A DNA stretch of 64,000 nucleotides from DATLMR01 sp035634255. GTDB lineage: Bacteria; Acidobacteriota; Blastocatellia; UBA7656. Positions within the stretch are counted from its first letter, which is position 1. Each line of letters opens with the position of its first letter. The notes below the pieces were generated by a model that saw nothing but the letters and a program-made list of their open reading frames with translations, was not told the origin of the DNA and did not search any database. The translations under genes were made by a program, and so were the position numbers. Shown here in pieces: positions 23,043-31,049 of the stretch. The stretch is taken from NCBI GenBank assembly GCA_035634255.1, contig DASQDI010000140.1, positions 1 to 64,000 on the forward strand, read 5' to 3'.

Positions 23043-23621
23043 ATGGGGAAGATCATAGTTTTTACTAACCTGACGCTTGACGGCGTCATGCAGGCACCGG
23101 GTCGCGCGGACGAGGACCCGCGCGGAGGCTTCGAGCATGGGGGCTGGGCGGCCCCCTTCGGCGCAATGCAGCAGTCCGGCGACTCGCTCGCCAATACGGG
23201 CGCCCTGCTCTTCGGCCGCCACACGTACGAGAGCTTCTACGCCTTCTTTCCGAACCAGACCGACAACCCTTTCACGGCGTTTCTGAACGAGATCCCAAAG
23301 TACGTTGTGTCGACGACTCTGGACGAGCCGCCCCCGTGGAGTAACTCCACGCTCATCAGCGGCGACATCCCAGGGAGGTTAGAGAAATTAAAGGGGGAGC
23401 TTGATAAAGACCTCGCGGTATTCGGCAGCGGAATATTAGTCCAATCATTAATGCGGTGGAGCCTGGTGGATGAATACGTGCTCCTGATTCACCCCCTGGT
23501 TCTGGGAACGGGTCGCCGCCTCTTCGTTGATAACGGAACCCCCGCCGATCTCAGGCTGCGCGACGTAAGGCCGACAACCAGCGGGGTTGTGATCGCGACC
23601 TACTCGCCGGCAGAAAGTTGA
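23043..23621 (+). CDS. dihydrofolate reductase-family protein (RibD C-terminal-like)
   Basis: 192 residues from MGKIIVFTNLTLDGVMQAPG, the standard N-terminus of this family, with GGGAG 6 nt upstream. The Rossmann-like fold includes LLFGRHTYESF (nucleotide-binding), KYVVSTTL, LAVFGSGILVQSL (the GSG loop) and DEYVLLIHPLVLGTGRRLF. Members reduce unidentified heterocyclic substrates with NADPH and are not true folA. A role in folate or riboflavin metabolism is not shown by the neighbours. Confidence 0.9.
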   Translation: MGKIIVFTNLTLDGVMQAPGRADEDPRGGFEHGGWAAPFGAMQQSGDSLANTGALLFGRHTYESFYAFFPNQTDNPFTAFLNEIPKYVVSTTLDEPPPWSNSTLISGDIPGRLEKLKGELDKDLAVFGSGILVQSLMRWSLVDEYVLLIHPLVLGTGRRLFVDNGTPADLRLRDVRPTTSGVVIATYSPAES

Positions 23622-23667
23622 TAGAGGCAACGCTGCGTAACAGCATCCAGCAGCATAGGAGGCTAAA

Positions 23668-24330
23668 ATGATTTCCCCGCACAATAGATCGAAATCTGTT
23701 TTCTGCTTAGCAACCGCCTTGCTATCTCTCGGATTGGTCTGCTCGTGCAAGACCGCGACGGCAGACTCAAGGGAAGAGCTCGTCCGCTCGCTGAAAGGCG
23801 CAAATGTCGACGGCTACCACTTCGCGACGGAGGAGGGCGATACGCAGGTAATAAACTCACTGACCAACAGCTCGGTGCGAAACCCCATCCGCTTAGACGG
23901 CGACGAATCCAATCAGGTTCTTAGATACACGAGTGTCAAAGATAAGGGCACGAACACTACAAGAACCTATAAAACAGAGGCCATCAGATCAGGCTCTACG
24001 CTGACAATTCAGGTCTCCGACATCGCCACGGGCGAGGTCGCCAGCAGGAAAGCATTCCCTGCCGCCGCGCCGCATGACAGGACCGGCGCGGGCGGTTCGT
24101 CGCCGACCTTCGACTCTCTGGAGGACTGCATCGCGGATTTCAATTGTACAAAAAAAGGGGCCATCCAGTGCGAGGCAAATCGCACCTGCGAAGATCAATT
24201 TGCGGCTTTGACTTGTTGCCTTAATAATGGGCAGTGCTTCAGTGTGCATTTGATCATAAGGCCCACTTCACTCAGATGCAGACTGGCGGGAGTCATTCCA
24301 AATCTCGAAGGGTTGGTGTTCACCCAGTGA
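23668..24330 (+). CDS. putative lipoprotein with a Cys-rich segment
   Basis: 220 residues. AGGAGG lies 7 nt before the ATG. The signal sequence ends at the lipobox VCSC (Cys27). The middle is polar and Thr-rich, with VKDKGTNTTRTYKTEAIRSG. Residues about 154-193 hold eight Cys (ADFNCTKK, IQCEANRTCED, TCCLNNGQCF), probably disulfide-bonded. The last 25 residues look unlike the rest, so a frameshift near the end cannot be excluded. Its stop codon overlaps the GTG start of the esterase gene (GTGA), so the two are probably translationally coupled. Confidence 0.7.
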   Translation: MISPHNRSKSVFCLATALLSLGLVCSCKTATADSREELVRSLKGANVDGYHFATEEGDTQVINSLTNSSVRNPIRLDGDESNQVLRYTSVKDKGTNTTRTYKTEAIRSGSTLTIQVSDIATGEVASRKAFPAAAPHDRTGAGGSSPTFDSLEDCIADFNCTKKGAIQCEANRTCEDQFAALTCCLNNGQCFSVHLIIRPTSLRCRLAGVIPNLEGLVFTQ

Positions 24331-25157
24331 TAAGATCGACCGCTATCGTTTGGGCTCAGCTTTTTCTAATACTCGGCGCGCAGGCGGGCGCACAGGATAA
24401 GGCCGCGCCTCTGATTATTGGCGACACGTTCACGATTGATTCCAGGATTCTGAGCGAAAGGCGGCGAATCAATGTCTACATGCCGCCCGGCTATGCGCAA
24501 TCTCCAGACGCGCGGCTGCCCGTGCTCTACATGCCCGATGGGGGCATGGCGGAGGACTTCCTGCATGTGGCTGGCCTCGTCCAGGTCTCGGTCGCGAACG
24601 GGACTATGCGCCCCTTCCTGCTGGTGGGAATCGAGAACACCCAGCGCCGTCGCGACATGACCGGCCCCACGGAAAACGAGGACGACAAAAAGATCGCGCC
24701 GCGCGTGGGAGGGTCCGAGGCGTTCAGGGCGTTCATTCGCGACGAGCTGATGCCGCAGGTGAAGCGGCGCTATCGCACTACCGGGGAGACGGCGGTTGTG
24801 GGGGAGTCCCTCGCGGGGCTGTTTGTCGTGGAGACTTTTCTTCTCGAACCCGACCTGTTCGACACCTATATCGCCTTTGACCCGAGCCTCTGGTGGAACG
24901 ACCAAAGGCTGGTCAAGGGCGCGGGCGAGCGGCTGCGCGCGCGGCCCAGGCTTGAGAAGGTGCTCTACTACGCGAGCAGTGACGAGAAGGGGATCGCGGA
25001 GGTCGCGCAGCGGTTTGCGGAAGTTCTAGGTAAGAATGCGCCTCCGGGCCTTCGCTGGCATTACGAAAAGATGCCGGAGGAGAGCCACTCGACGATCTAT
25101 CATCCGGCCGCGCTGAGGGCGTTTCGTTCGATCTTCAAGCCGCCCGCAGGCAGGTAG
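24327..25157 (+). CDS. secreted alpha/beta-hydrolase esterase
   Basis: 276 residues from a GTG at 24327 that overlaps the preceding stop codon. A signal peptide follows (IVWAQLFLILGAQAGAQ). The nucleophile motif is GESLAG (Gly-x-Ser-x-Gly type), with a late His in ESHSTIYH and an acidic residue in between. VNVYMPPGY-like RINVYMPPGYAQSP and LPVLYMPDGG are features of esterase-D/IroE-like enterobactin-esterase relatives. It probably hydrolyses an ester in the periplasm. The substrate is unknown. An ATG further upstream would lie inside the lipoprotein gene. Confidence 0.82.
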   Translation: MIRSTAIVWAQLFLILGAQAGAQDKAAPLIIGDTFTIDSRILSERRRINVYMPPGYAQSPDARLPVLYMPDGGMAEDFLHVAGLVQVSVANGTMRPFLLVGIENTQRRRDMTGPTENEDDKKIAPRVGGSEAFRAFIRDELMPQVKRRYRTTGETAVVGESLAGLFVVETFLLEPDLFDTYIAFDPSLWWNDQRLVKGAGERLRARPRLEKVLYYASSDEKGIAEVAQRFAEVLGKNAPPGLRWHYEKMPEESHSTIYHPAALRAFRSIFKPPAGR

Positions 25158-25211
25158 CGCAAGGGAAGGGCATCGCGCCCCGTTAAAATATGGACGCGCA
25201 ATTAACTGCCC

Positions 25212-25250
25212 GCGAGGCGGGGCGGCGAAAGTCTCCGCCGCCCGCCTCGC
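25212..25250. terminator. strong hairpin between convergent genes
   Basis: GCGAGGCGGGGCGGCG on the left pairs almost perfectly with CGCCGCCCGCCTCGC on the right around a 7-8 nt loop. It lies between the + strand esterase and the - strand serine hydrolase, so it could end transcripts from both sides. There is no clear U-run. Confidence 0.55.
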
Positions 25251-25262
25251 CTGAACCTTAGC

Positions 25263-27086
25263 TCAATTCTTCCCCGGCTCTTTCAACTTCTGCTTCGCGT
25301 TGGCGTTGTCCGGGTTCATCGACAGAGACTTCTCGTAGTTCTTCTTCGCCAGTTCCTTTTCGCCTTTCTCCAGATAGGCGTCGGCGAGGCTGTCGTACAC
25401 GTTCCAGGAGTTCGGGTTGAACTCAACGTTGAGTTTAAAGACCGTGACCGCGGCGTCCACTCTCTTCTGCCTTAACAACTCGTATCCGAGCTGGTTCAGC
25501 CGCTCTTCCGATACCGCGACGTTGGTCGGCTGCTCTTTCCTGATCCTGCGGTACCCTTCCGCCGCCTCGTCCAACTTGCCCGCGAGCAACTGCTCGTGAG
25601 GAATCAGCTCTGTGGCCGGTATGCGCCGCGCCTGCGTCTCCCCGTTGGGCGCGCGGATTGAGAGCCCCGAGACCGCGCCGCCGGGCTCTTTAACAAAAGC
25701 GTACTGGATAGCCGCGTCGCGCCTGACGAACTTATCTCCGACCACGGGCACCAGCTCGAACGGCGGCCCCTGATTCGGAGTAGCGACCAAACCCGCGCCC
25801 TGCCTTTTGATCGTCAGCACGCGGTCGGGGTTGATTCGGTAGCGGCCCTCCATCTCTTCCAGCCTGCCCGGTTCGAGCGAAGCAGGCTCGACCGGCTGCG
25901 GCGCGTAATCCTCCCACTGGTATTCGCGCGCGATGGCGCGGAATATCTCGCCGATGATCTGGGCGCTGTCCGAATTCACCATCACCACGGCCCCGTAGCC
26001 CTTGTCCCTGTGGACGGACAACTGCGCGCGGAAGCCCTCGTCCGCGCCGCCGTGCCCGAAGTAGACGGCGTTGCCGCGCCGCTCCAGGAAGAACCCCGGG
26101 GTGATGTTTTCATCGACGTAAGGGGTCAGCATGCGTTCGGCCATCGCCTTCGACAGCACCTTGTTGGATTTGCCCTGAAGCGAGAGCTGGACCTCTATGG
26201 CGAACTTCGCCAGGTCGGTCGGTGTGGTCCACAGGCCCGCCGCCGCCATCTCCGGGTAGACGTGAATCTTTCCCGCGACGACCTGCCCACTGGCCTTGTG
26301 CCCTGACGCGGCGCGCTTGCGCCACTCCGGGGTGAGGGGCTGCTCGTAGGTGCTGTTGGTCATCTGTAGGGGGGCGAGGACGGTCTCGCGGGCGATCTGC
26401 GGGTAGGGCTTCTTTTCGATGTCCATGATGGCAAGCTGGGCGATTGTGGTGCCGCCGCCGGAGTACCGGAAGCGAGTGCCCGGCTCCATGTTGACGCGGA
26501 CCGCGGCGGTGTTCGCGGGCGGCGCGCCGTCTAGCACCTGCTGAAGCGTGGGGATCTTGGCGTCGGGCTTGTAGCCGGGGAAGCCGTGCACGGTGAGGCC
26601 GCCCGAGTGACTGAGCAGGTTGGCGAGCGTGACCTTCTTTTTCGCGGTGAACTCGTTGTCGGGCAGCTTCCACGAGGTCAGCCACTTGTTGATGTCCTCT
26701 TCGAGCGCGATCTTGCCCTGCTCGACCTTCTTGAGCGCGGTCATCGCCGCGACGGGCTTGCTGATCGAGCCGGCCTGAAAGAGCGTCGTCTCCGTGACGG
26801 GCTCGTTCGTCTCCACGTCCTTCACGCCGTAGGTCTTCACCCACTCGACCTTGAAGTCGTTGATGACGGCGACGCTTACGCCCGGCACCTTGTAGTGCCG
26901 CATGCGGTCGTGGATGGACCAGCCGGGCTCGCCCTTGATGGGGACGGCCGGCTCCAGCGCGCCCTCGATGCGCTTGATGCGCGCCGCAATGTCGTTGCTC
27001 ATGGCGCGGGCGGGCGGCATCGGCGTGGCCTGCGCCGCGAGCAGGAAGATGAGCGTGAGAGCCATTGTGAAGCGAGCGGTCTTCAT
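25263..27086 (-). CDS. beta-lactamase/class C-type serine hydrolase with C-terminal TPR repeats
   Basis: 607 residues with a signal peptide (MALTLIFLLAAQA). The catalytic Ser107 lies in GSISK (Ser-x-x-Lys), the Tyr motif is YSGGG at about residue 208, and GHGGADEGF is the third conserved block. Such proteins (Pfam Beta-lactamase, PF00144) act as esterases or D-amino peptidases and rarely hydrolyse lactams. A domain of about 100 residues like the lipocalin-type tail of this family follows, then two or three TPR repeats at the C-terminus (WNVYDSLADAYLEKGEKELA). It is likely periplasmic. It is transcribed opposite to the esterase. Confidence 0.9.
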   Translation of the reverse strand: MKTARFTMALTLIFLLAAQATPMPPARAMSNDIAARIKRIEGALEPAVPIKGEPGWSIHDRMRHYKVPGVSVAVINDFKVEWVKTYGVKDVETNEPVTETTLFQAGSISKPVAAMTALKKVEQGKIALEEDINKWLTSWKLPDNEFTAKKKVTLANLLSHSGGLTVHGFPGYKPDAKIPTLQQVLDGAPPANTAAVRVNMEPGTRFRYSGGGTTIAQLAIMDIEKKPYPQIARETVLAPLQMTNSTYEQPLTPEWRKRAASGHKASGQVVAGKIHVYPEMAAAGLWTTPTDLAKFAIEVQLSLQGKSNKVLSKAMAERMLTPYVDENITPGFFLERRGNAVYFGHGGADEGFRAQLSVHRDKGYGAVVMVNSDSAQIIGEIFRAIAREYQWEDYAPQPVEPASLEPGRLEEMEGRYRINPDRVLTIKRQGAGLVATPNQGPPFELVPVVGDKFVRRDAAIQYAFVKEPGGAVSGLSIRAPNGETQARRIPATELIPHEQLLAGKLDEAAEGYRRIRKEQPTNVAVSEERLNQLGYELLRQKRVDAAVTVFKLNVEFNPNSWNVYDSLADAYLEKGEKELAKKNYEKSLSMNPDNANAKQKLKEPGKN

Positions 27087-27332
27087 TACGTGCCTCCTAT
27101 CGGTATTACCGGGTTATCTGAATACGCCCGTGGTGACGGCAGGCCTTTTTACAGCCCTGACCAATATAATTGAGCCAGATCGTAAGGCAGATGCCGTGAC
27201 TCGCCGGATTGTCATCTTGAAACAATGCTCCCGAATGGGGCGTAGTTCACATGTCTCACAGTAAAACATTAATTGAATACCCAAATGTTCCATAAATTTC
27301 ATGGAAGTTTAATTTAAGGCCAAAGGTATAGC

Positions 27333-28406
27333 ATGAAAATATCGACTAAAAAGCCTAATAATCATAGGAAAACCCTTCTCGTCGCGCTCTCGTTATTTCT
27401 TGCTGCCGTAGTTTATATTTGTTATGACTTATTTGCGCAACCGGTCCAGGTCGACAGCGGCATCGCCACTTTGCGTCAAACGTTCTCCGCGCATTCGGCC
27501 CCGCTCTGGGCGGTCATGTTCAGCCCCGAAGGGGGAACGCTCGCGAGCGGGGGAGTCGATGGCAGCGTTAAAGTCTGGCAGAGGGATGACGGTAAAATCC
27601 TTCAGGATTTGAAACACCCGGCGGGCGTGACCACTCTGGCGTACAGCCCCGACGGAGAGCGCCTGGCTACCGGCAGTTACGATTCGGAGGTCAGGCTCTG
27701 GCGAGTCTCCGACGGGGCGCTGATCAAAACTTTTTCGGGACACGCGGGCACCGTCTGGTCCGTCGCCTTCAGCCCCGACGGGAATGCCCTTGCGAGCAGC
27801 GGCGAAGATAAAATCATCAGGCTGTGGAGCGTGAATCGGGGCGAGCTGTTGAAGACGCTCGAAGGCCATGCGCTCAACGTCTGGTCGGTGAAGTTCAGCC
27901 CGGACGGGAACAAGCTGGCCAGCGGCAGTTTTGATAAGACCGTAAAAATCTGGGACATAAGCACCGGCAAACTGGACAGGACGATCAGCGATCACTCGGA
28001 GGCGATAATCAAGGTGGCCTTCAGCCCGGACGGGCGAATCCTGGCCAGCGGGAGTGATGACAAGACGGTCAAGCTTTGGAACACGCAGGACGGCAGCCTG
28101 ATACGCACCCTAACGGGAGGGGCCGAGTGCGTCTACTCCGTCGCTTTCAGCCCGGACGGCAGGCGTCTGGTGAGCGGCAGCCGGGATAAATCGGCGCTCG
28201 GGGAAGTGATACAACACCTTTTCGGCGATTCGGAGAGGAATAAAGGCGTCACCGTTCGTCTCTGGGATGTGGAGGGCGGCGAGTTGATTCAAACTTTTGC
28301 CCAGCATTCGAATAATGTATATTCAGTCGCATTCAGCCCGGACGGTAAATGGATAGCGAGCGCGAGTGAAGATAAGAGTGTCAATCTATGGGGCTTGTCT
28401 GAATAA
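27333..28406 (+). CDS. membrane-anchored WD40-repeat protein
   Basis: 357 residues. An N-terminal basic tail and one hydrophobic helix (about 15-33) form an N-in anchor, placing the propeller outside the cytoplasm if not cleaved. Seven WD40 repeats follow, each with the [VA]AFSPDG and [VI][KR][LV]W signatures: VMFSPEGGTLASGGVDGSVK, VAFSPDGNALASSGEDKIIR and so on. Repeat six carries a 20-residue insert before VRLWDVEGGEL. WD40 propellers are scaffolds or sensors. It is followed after 80 nt on the same strand by a CHAT-domain protease, the kind of partner found in bacterial conflict systems. Upstream to 27087 nothing else was recognised. Confidence 0.92.
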   Translation: MKISTKKPNNHRKTLLVALSLFLAAVVYICYDLFAQPVQVDSGIATLRQTFSAHSAPLWAVMFSPEGGTLASGGVDGSVKVWQRDDGKILQDLKHPAGVTTLAYSPDGERLATGSYDSEVRLWRVSDGALIKTFSGHAGTVWSVAFSPDGNALASSGEDKIIRLWSVNRGELLKTLEGHALNVWSVKFSPDGNKLASGSFDKTVKIWDISTGKLDRTISDHSEAIIKVAFSPDGRILASGSDDKTVKLWNTQDGSLIRTLTGGAECVYSVAFSPDGRRLVSGSRDKSALGEVIQHLFGDSERNKGVTVRLWDVEGGELIQTFAQHSNNVYSVAFSPDGKWIASASEDKSVNLWGLSE

Positions 28407-28486
28407 CTCTGAATTGAGACAGCGTCTATTTGTTAAGGCAGGACAATCGCGCGACCAGCCCCGTCGAGACAGCGGAAGGCGTAAGC

Positions 28487-30685
28487 ATGTGTAACCACTC
28501 TTATACCGCCGAGCACTTTGAAAAGCACCGCTCGATGGGCGAGCGGTGTCCCTACCCCGAATTCTACGAAAATGTTCGGTCAGCGGCGTCAGGCGCGCCA
28601 TCACTGCCGATAGATGATAAGGGGGCGTGCCTCTTTCACAGCCGCGATGTCGAGTGGAAGCGGAAGAACGATTTCGCGGGGAGGTTCCTTGAGCTGGTGC
28701 GACTGCTCGACGCTCACGGGACGGGGAGGAGCTACAACTTCTCGGAGTTCGTGTTCGTCGGGGGCGAGCCCGGCACGGGGAGCGGCTCCGAAGAGCACAC
28801 CCTCCTCATCGACGGTATGACCTTCCGCAAGCAGGCCTACTTCACGGGGGCGTCGTTTCTCGACCCCCTCGCGCTTCGGGGCGCCAAATTTCAGGGAGGC
28901 GCGGACTTCGACTACGCGACCTTCTGTCGCGACCTGAGGGTCGAGAATACTCACTTCCACGGCGTGGACTTCAACAGGGCGAAGTTCACGCACCCGGCCG
29001 TCTTCATTAAAGTCGCGTTCCTGAACTACGCCCTTTTCGAAAGCGCGCGGTTCACCGGCGCCGCGGCCGGCTACGCCGTGAAGTTCGAGGACTCGCACTT
29101 CGATGGCATCACTGACTTCTCCGGCGCCGTCTTCAGTCTGGGCGACGAATCGTCGGTGGGCTTCTTGAATGTTCAGTTCAAGGACTTCACGAATTTCGGG
29201 GGCACGCAGTTTTATTGCCACGTCGTGTTCTCTGAAGTCTCGTTCGAGTTCGCGACCGACTTCATCGACTCGTCCTTCCACCCGACCCGCTCTTCGGCGC
29301 GGTACCGCGGGTCCGGGGTCGAATTCAACCGGATCGCGGTGAATGCCGGGGCGGTCCTCACTTTCATGAGCACCGACCCTCAGCACAAGATGTTCGACCT
29401 CGACGTTCAGATGAGCTTCAGGGAAGACCCGGCCGGGACGATTAGATTCGAGAACGTCAACTTCAGCAGGATCAGCAAGCAGTCCAGAGATCAACTGACC
29501 CGGCTTGCGAAGGTGGGCAAAGTCGAGATCGGCTCCGGGTGCATAAAGTACCGGCTCCAGACCGACCCGCGAACCATCTCGGTCAGCCAGGGCAATGCCC
29601 CCCTCATCGTCGAACTCTGCCAGACGTTCACCAACTACTTCACCGCCAGCAACGGCCTCAACCTGGGCTTTGAGATAGTCGAGCGTGACAAAACGAAGAT
29701 CACTTTCTTCTACTACACGGACGAGGATATTTCGGAGGCCGCTTTCCTTGAGAGGCTAGCGCAGACGGAGCAGAGGTTGTGGAGCCTGCTCTCGGTCAGC
29801 TCCGAGGAGCAGCTCATGGCCGTCGAAAGGCCGGCCGGCGACGCTCTATCGACGGGCAGGGAGAACACTCTGATCAACGCTATCGACGGCCTGTCGGCCC
29901 TGCTCGGAACATTCTTCCGGGTCGGGGCGAGAATCGTCCTGGGGGCCTGGAAGGAGTTGGACACGAGAGAGCTCCTGAGCGCCATCCGATTCAACGGCGA
30001 AGGCGCAGACAATCGCGCCCCGATCCTGCATGGGGTGCTGGTCGATAAGTACACGGGCAAGAGGCTCGTCGGTTTCAGCGGCTCGCAGAACGAGCTCCTG
30101 CCTCCGATGGTCCTGAAAGGCCGCGATGTGCCCGCGCCGGGGAAGGTTCGGATTCTATTCCTCGGCGCTAATTACTCGCTCTGGCAACTGGAGCTTGATA
30201 AGGAGGTCAAGAAAATCCAGACCAGCCTGAAGCTCTCCAGGGAACGCGACAACCTTGAGATGAAACAGGAGTGGCTGGTGACGACGGAGAGCCTCATGCA
30301 GGCGATGCTGGACGAATCGCCGACCATAGTTCACTTCTCGGGCCACGGCGACGAGGCGGGGATCATACTGAAGGATGAGAATGAAGAGATCAAAGTCGTG
30401 TCGCCGGATGCCCTCTCAAGCCTCTTCAAGCTATTCAAGGATACGGTGCGCTGCGTCGTGCTGAACTCGTGCTACTCCGAGCCGCAGGCGCGCGCGATCC
30501 GCCTGCACATCCCGTACGTGATTGGCATGAGGTCTAAGATCCCGGACACCGCGGCGATTGCCTTCTCCACGGGATTCTACAAAGCCCTGGGCGCGGGAAG
30601 GGAGATCCCGTTCGCTTTCAACATGGGCAAAGCGGCCGTCGAAATGCATGGATGCTCCAGCGAGAGCGTCCTGGAATTACTCTGA
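28487..30685 (+). CDS. pentapeptide-repeat / CHAT (caspase-like) protease fusion
   Basis: 732 residues from an ATG at 28487, preceded by GGAAGG. A Cys-bearing N-terminal zone (CPYPEF, CLFHS) resembles the start of other pentapeptide-repeat proteins. Residues about 95-330 hold pentapeptide repeats (A/C-D/N-F/L pattern: FDYATFCRDLRVENTHFHGV and so on). A linker of about 220 residues follows, then a CHAT domain (about 560-732) with H620 in HFSGHG and C662 in LNSC, the caspase dyad. CHAT proteases are effectors in bacterial conflict systems and are activated by sensor partners. The WD40 protein upstream is the natural candidate. No substrate such as a gasdermin is seen next door. Confidence 0.88.
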   Translation: MCNHSYTAEHFEKHRSMGERCPYPEFYENVRSAASGAPSLPIDDKGACLFHSRDVEWKRKNDFAGRFLELVRLLDAHGTGRSYNFSEFVFVGGEPGTGSGSEEHTLLIDGMTFRKQAYFTGASFLDPLALRGAKFQGGADFDYATFCRDLRVENTHFHGVDFNRAKFTHPAVFIKVAFLNYALFESARFTGAAAGYAVKFEDSHFDGITDFSGAVFSLGDESSVGFLNVQFKDFTNFGGTQFYCHVVFSEVSFEFATDFIDSSFHPTRSSARYRGSGVEFNRIAVNAGAVLTFMSTDPQHKMFDLDVQMSFREDPAGTIRFENVNFSRISKQSRDQLTRLAKVGKVEIGSGCIKYRLQTDPRTISVSQGNAPLIVELCQTFTNYFTASNGLNLGFEIVERDKTKITFFYYTDEDISEAAFLERLAQTEQRLWSLLSVSSEEQLMAVERPAGDALSTGRENTLINAIDGLSALLGTFFRVGARIVLGAWKELDTRELLSAIRFNGEGADNRAPILHGVLVDKYTGKRLVGFSGSQNELLPPMVLKGRDVPAPGKVRILFLGANYSLWQLELDKEVKKIQTSLKLSRERDNLEMKQEWLVTTESLMQAMLDESPTIVHFSGHGDEAGIILKDENEEIKVVSPDALSSLFKLFKDTVRCVVLNSCYSEPQARAIRLHIPYVIGMRSKIPDTAAIAFSTGFYKALGAGREIPFAFNMGKAAVEMHGCSSESVLELL

Positions 30686-30711
30686 GGCCCGGCCCGCGCC
30701 GCGCGTGGTTG

Positions 30712-31008
30712 TTATAAGAGTATCCGTTCCATCCCCACCGTGAACGTGAAAATTATTACCCCGACCTCGTTGATTAACTTCAACGCCCCCATCGAATGGT
30801 CGGGAAAAGGAATGACATTGTCGCCGGGGGTATGAAGCCGAGCAGGGAAGGGCCTAAAAGAATTCCCGCGACCATCTCCCCGATTACTCCGGGCTAGCCG
30901 ATCCTGAGGAAGAGGCCGCCGAGAGCCCGATTCGAGGATGAGTACGATTCCTGCTCCCAAGATCGAGAGGGCGACGATGTAGAACAGGAGGTTTTTATTG
31001 GCCCGCAT
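30712..31008 (-). pseudogene. decayed N-terminal part of a cation:proton antiporter
   Basis: The frame starts MRANKNLLFYIVALSILGAG and ends DHSMGALKLINEVGVIIFTF-TVGME. These are the opening helix and the SMGxLKLxxEVGVIxFxFxVGME segment of KefB/CPA2-type Na+/H+ antiporters. Between them only a short, charged stretch remains where intact genes have about 70 residues with a further helix (RQPPVIGEM and so on). The rest of the antiporter, normally over 400 residues, is absent. It is therefore a relic with at least one deletion. It lies between the CHAT gene and the histidine kinase. Confidence 0.5.
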
Positions 31009-31049
31009 TTATCGACCCGTTCTGCCGGAAGACGGTCATGATGCTCGCC

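Noticed and set aside
25263..27086. Calling this a true antibiotic-resistance beta-lactamase
   Set aside because: The family is dominated by esterases and peptidases; the added TPR tail and the absence of an ampR-like neighbour do not support a resistance role.
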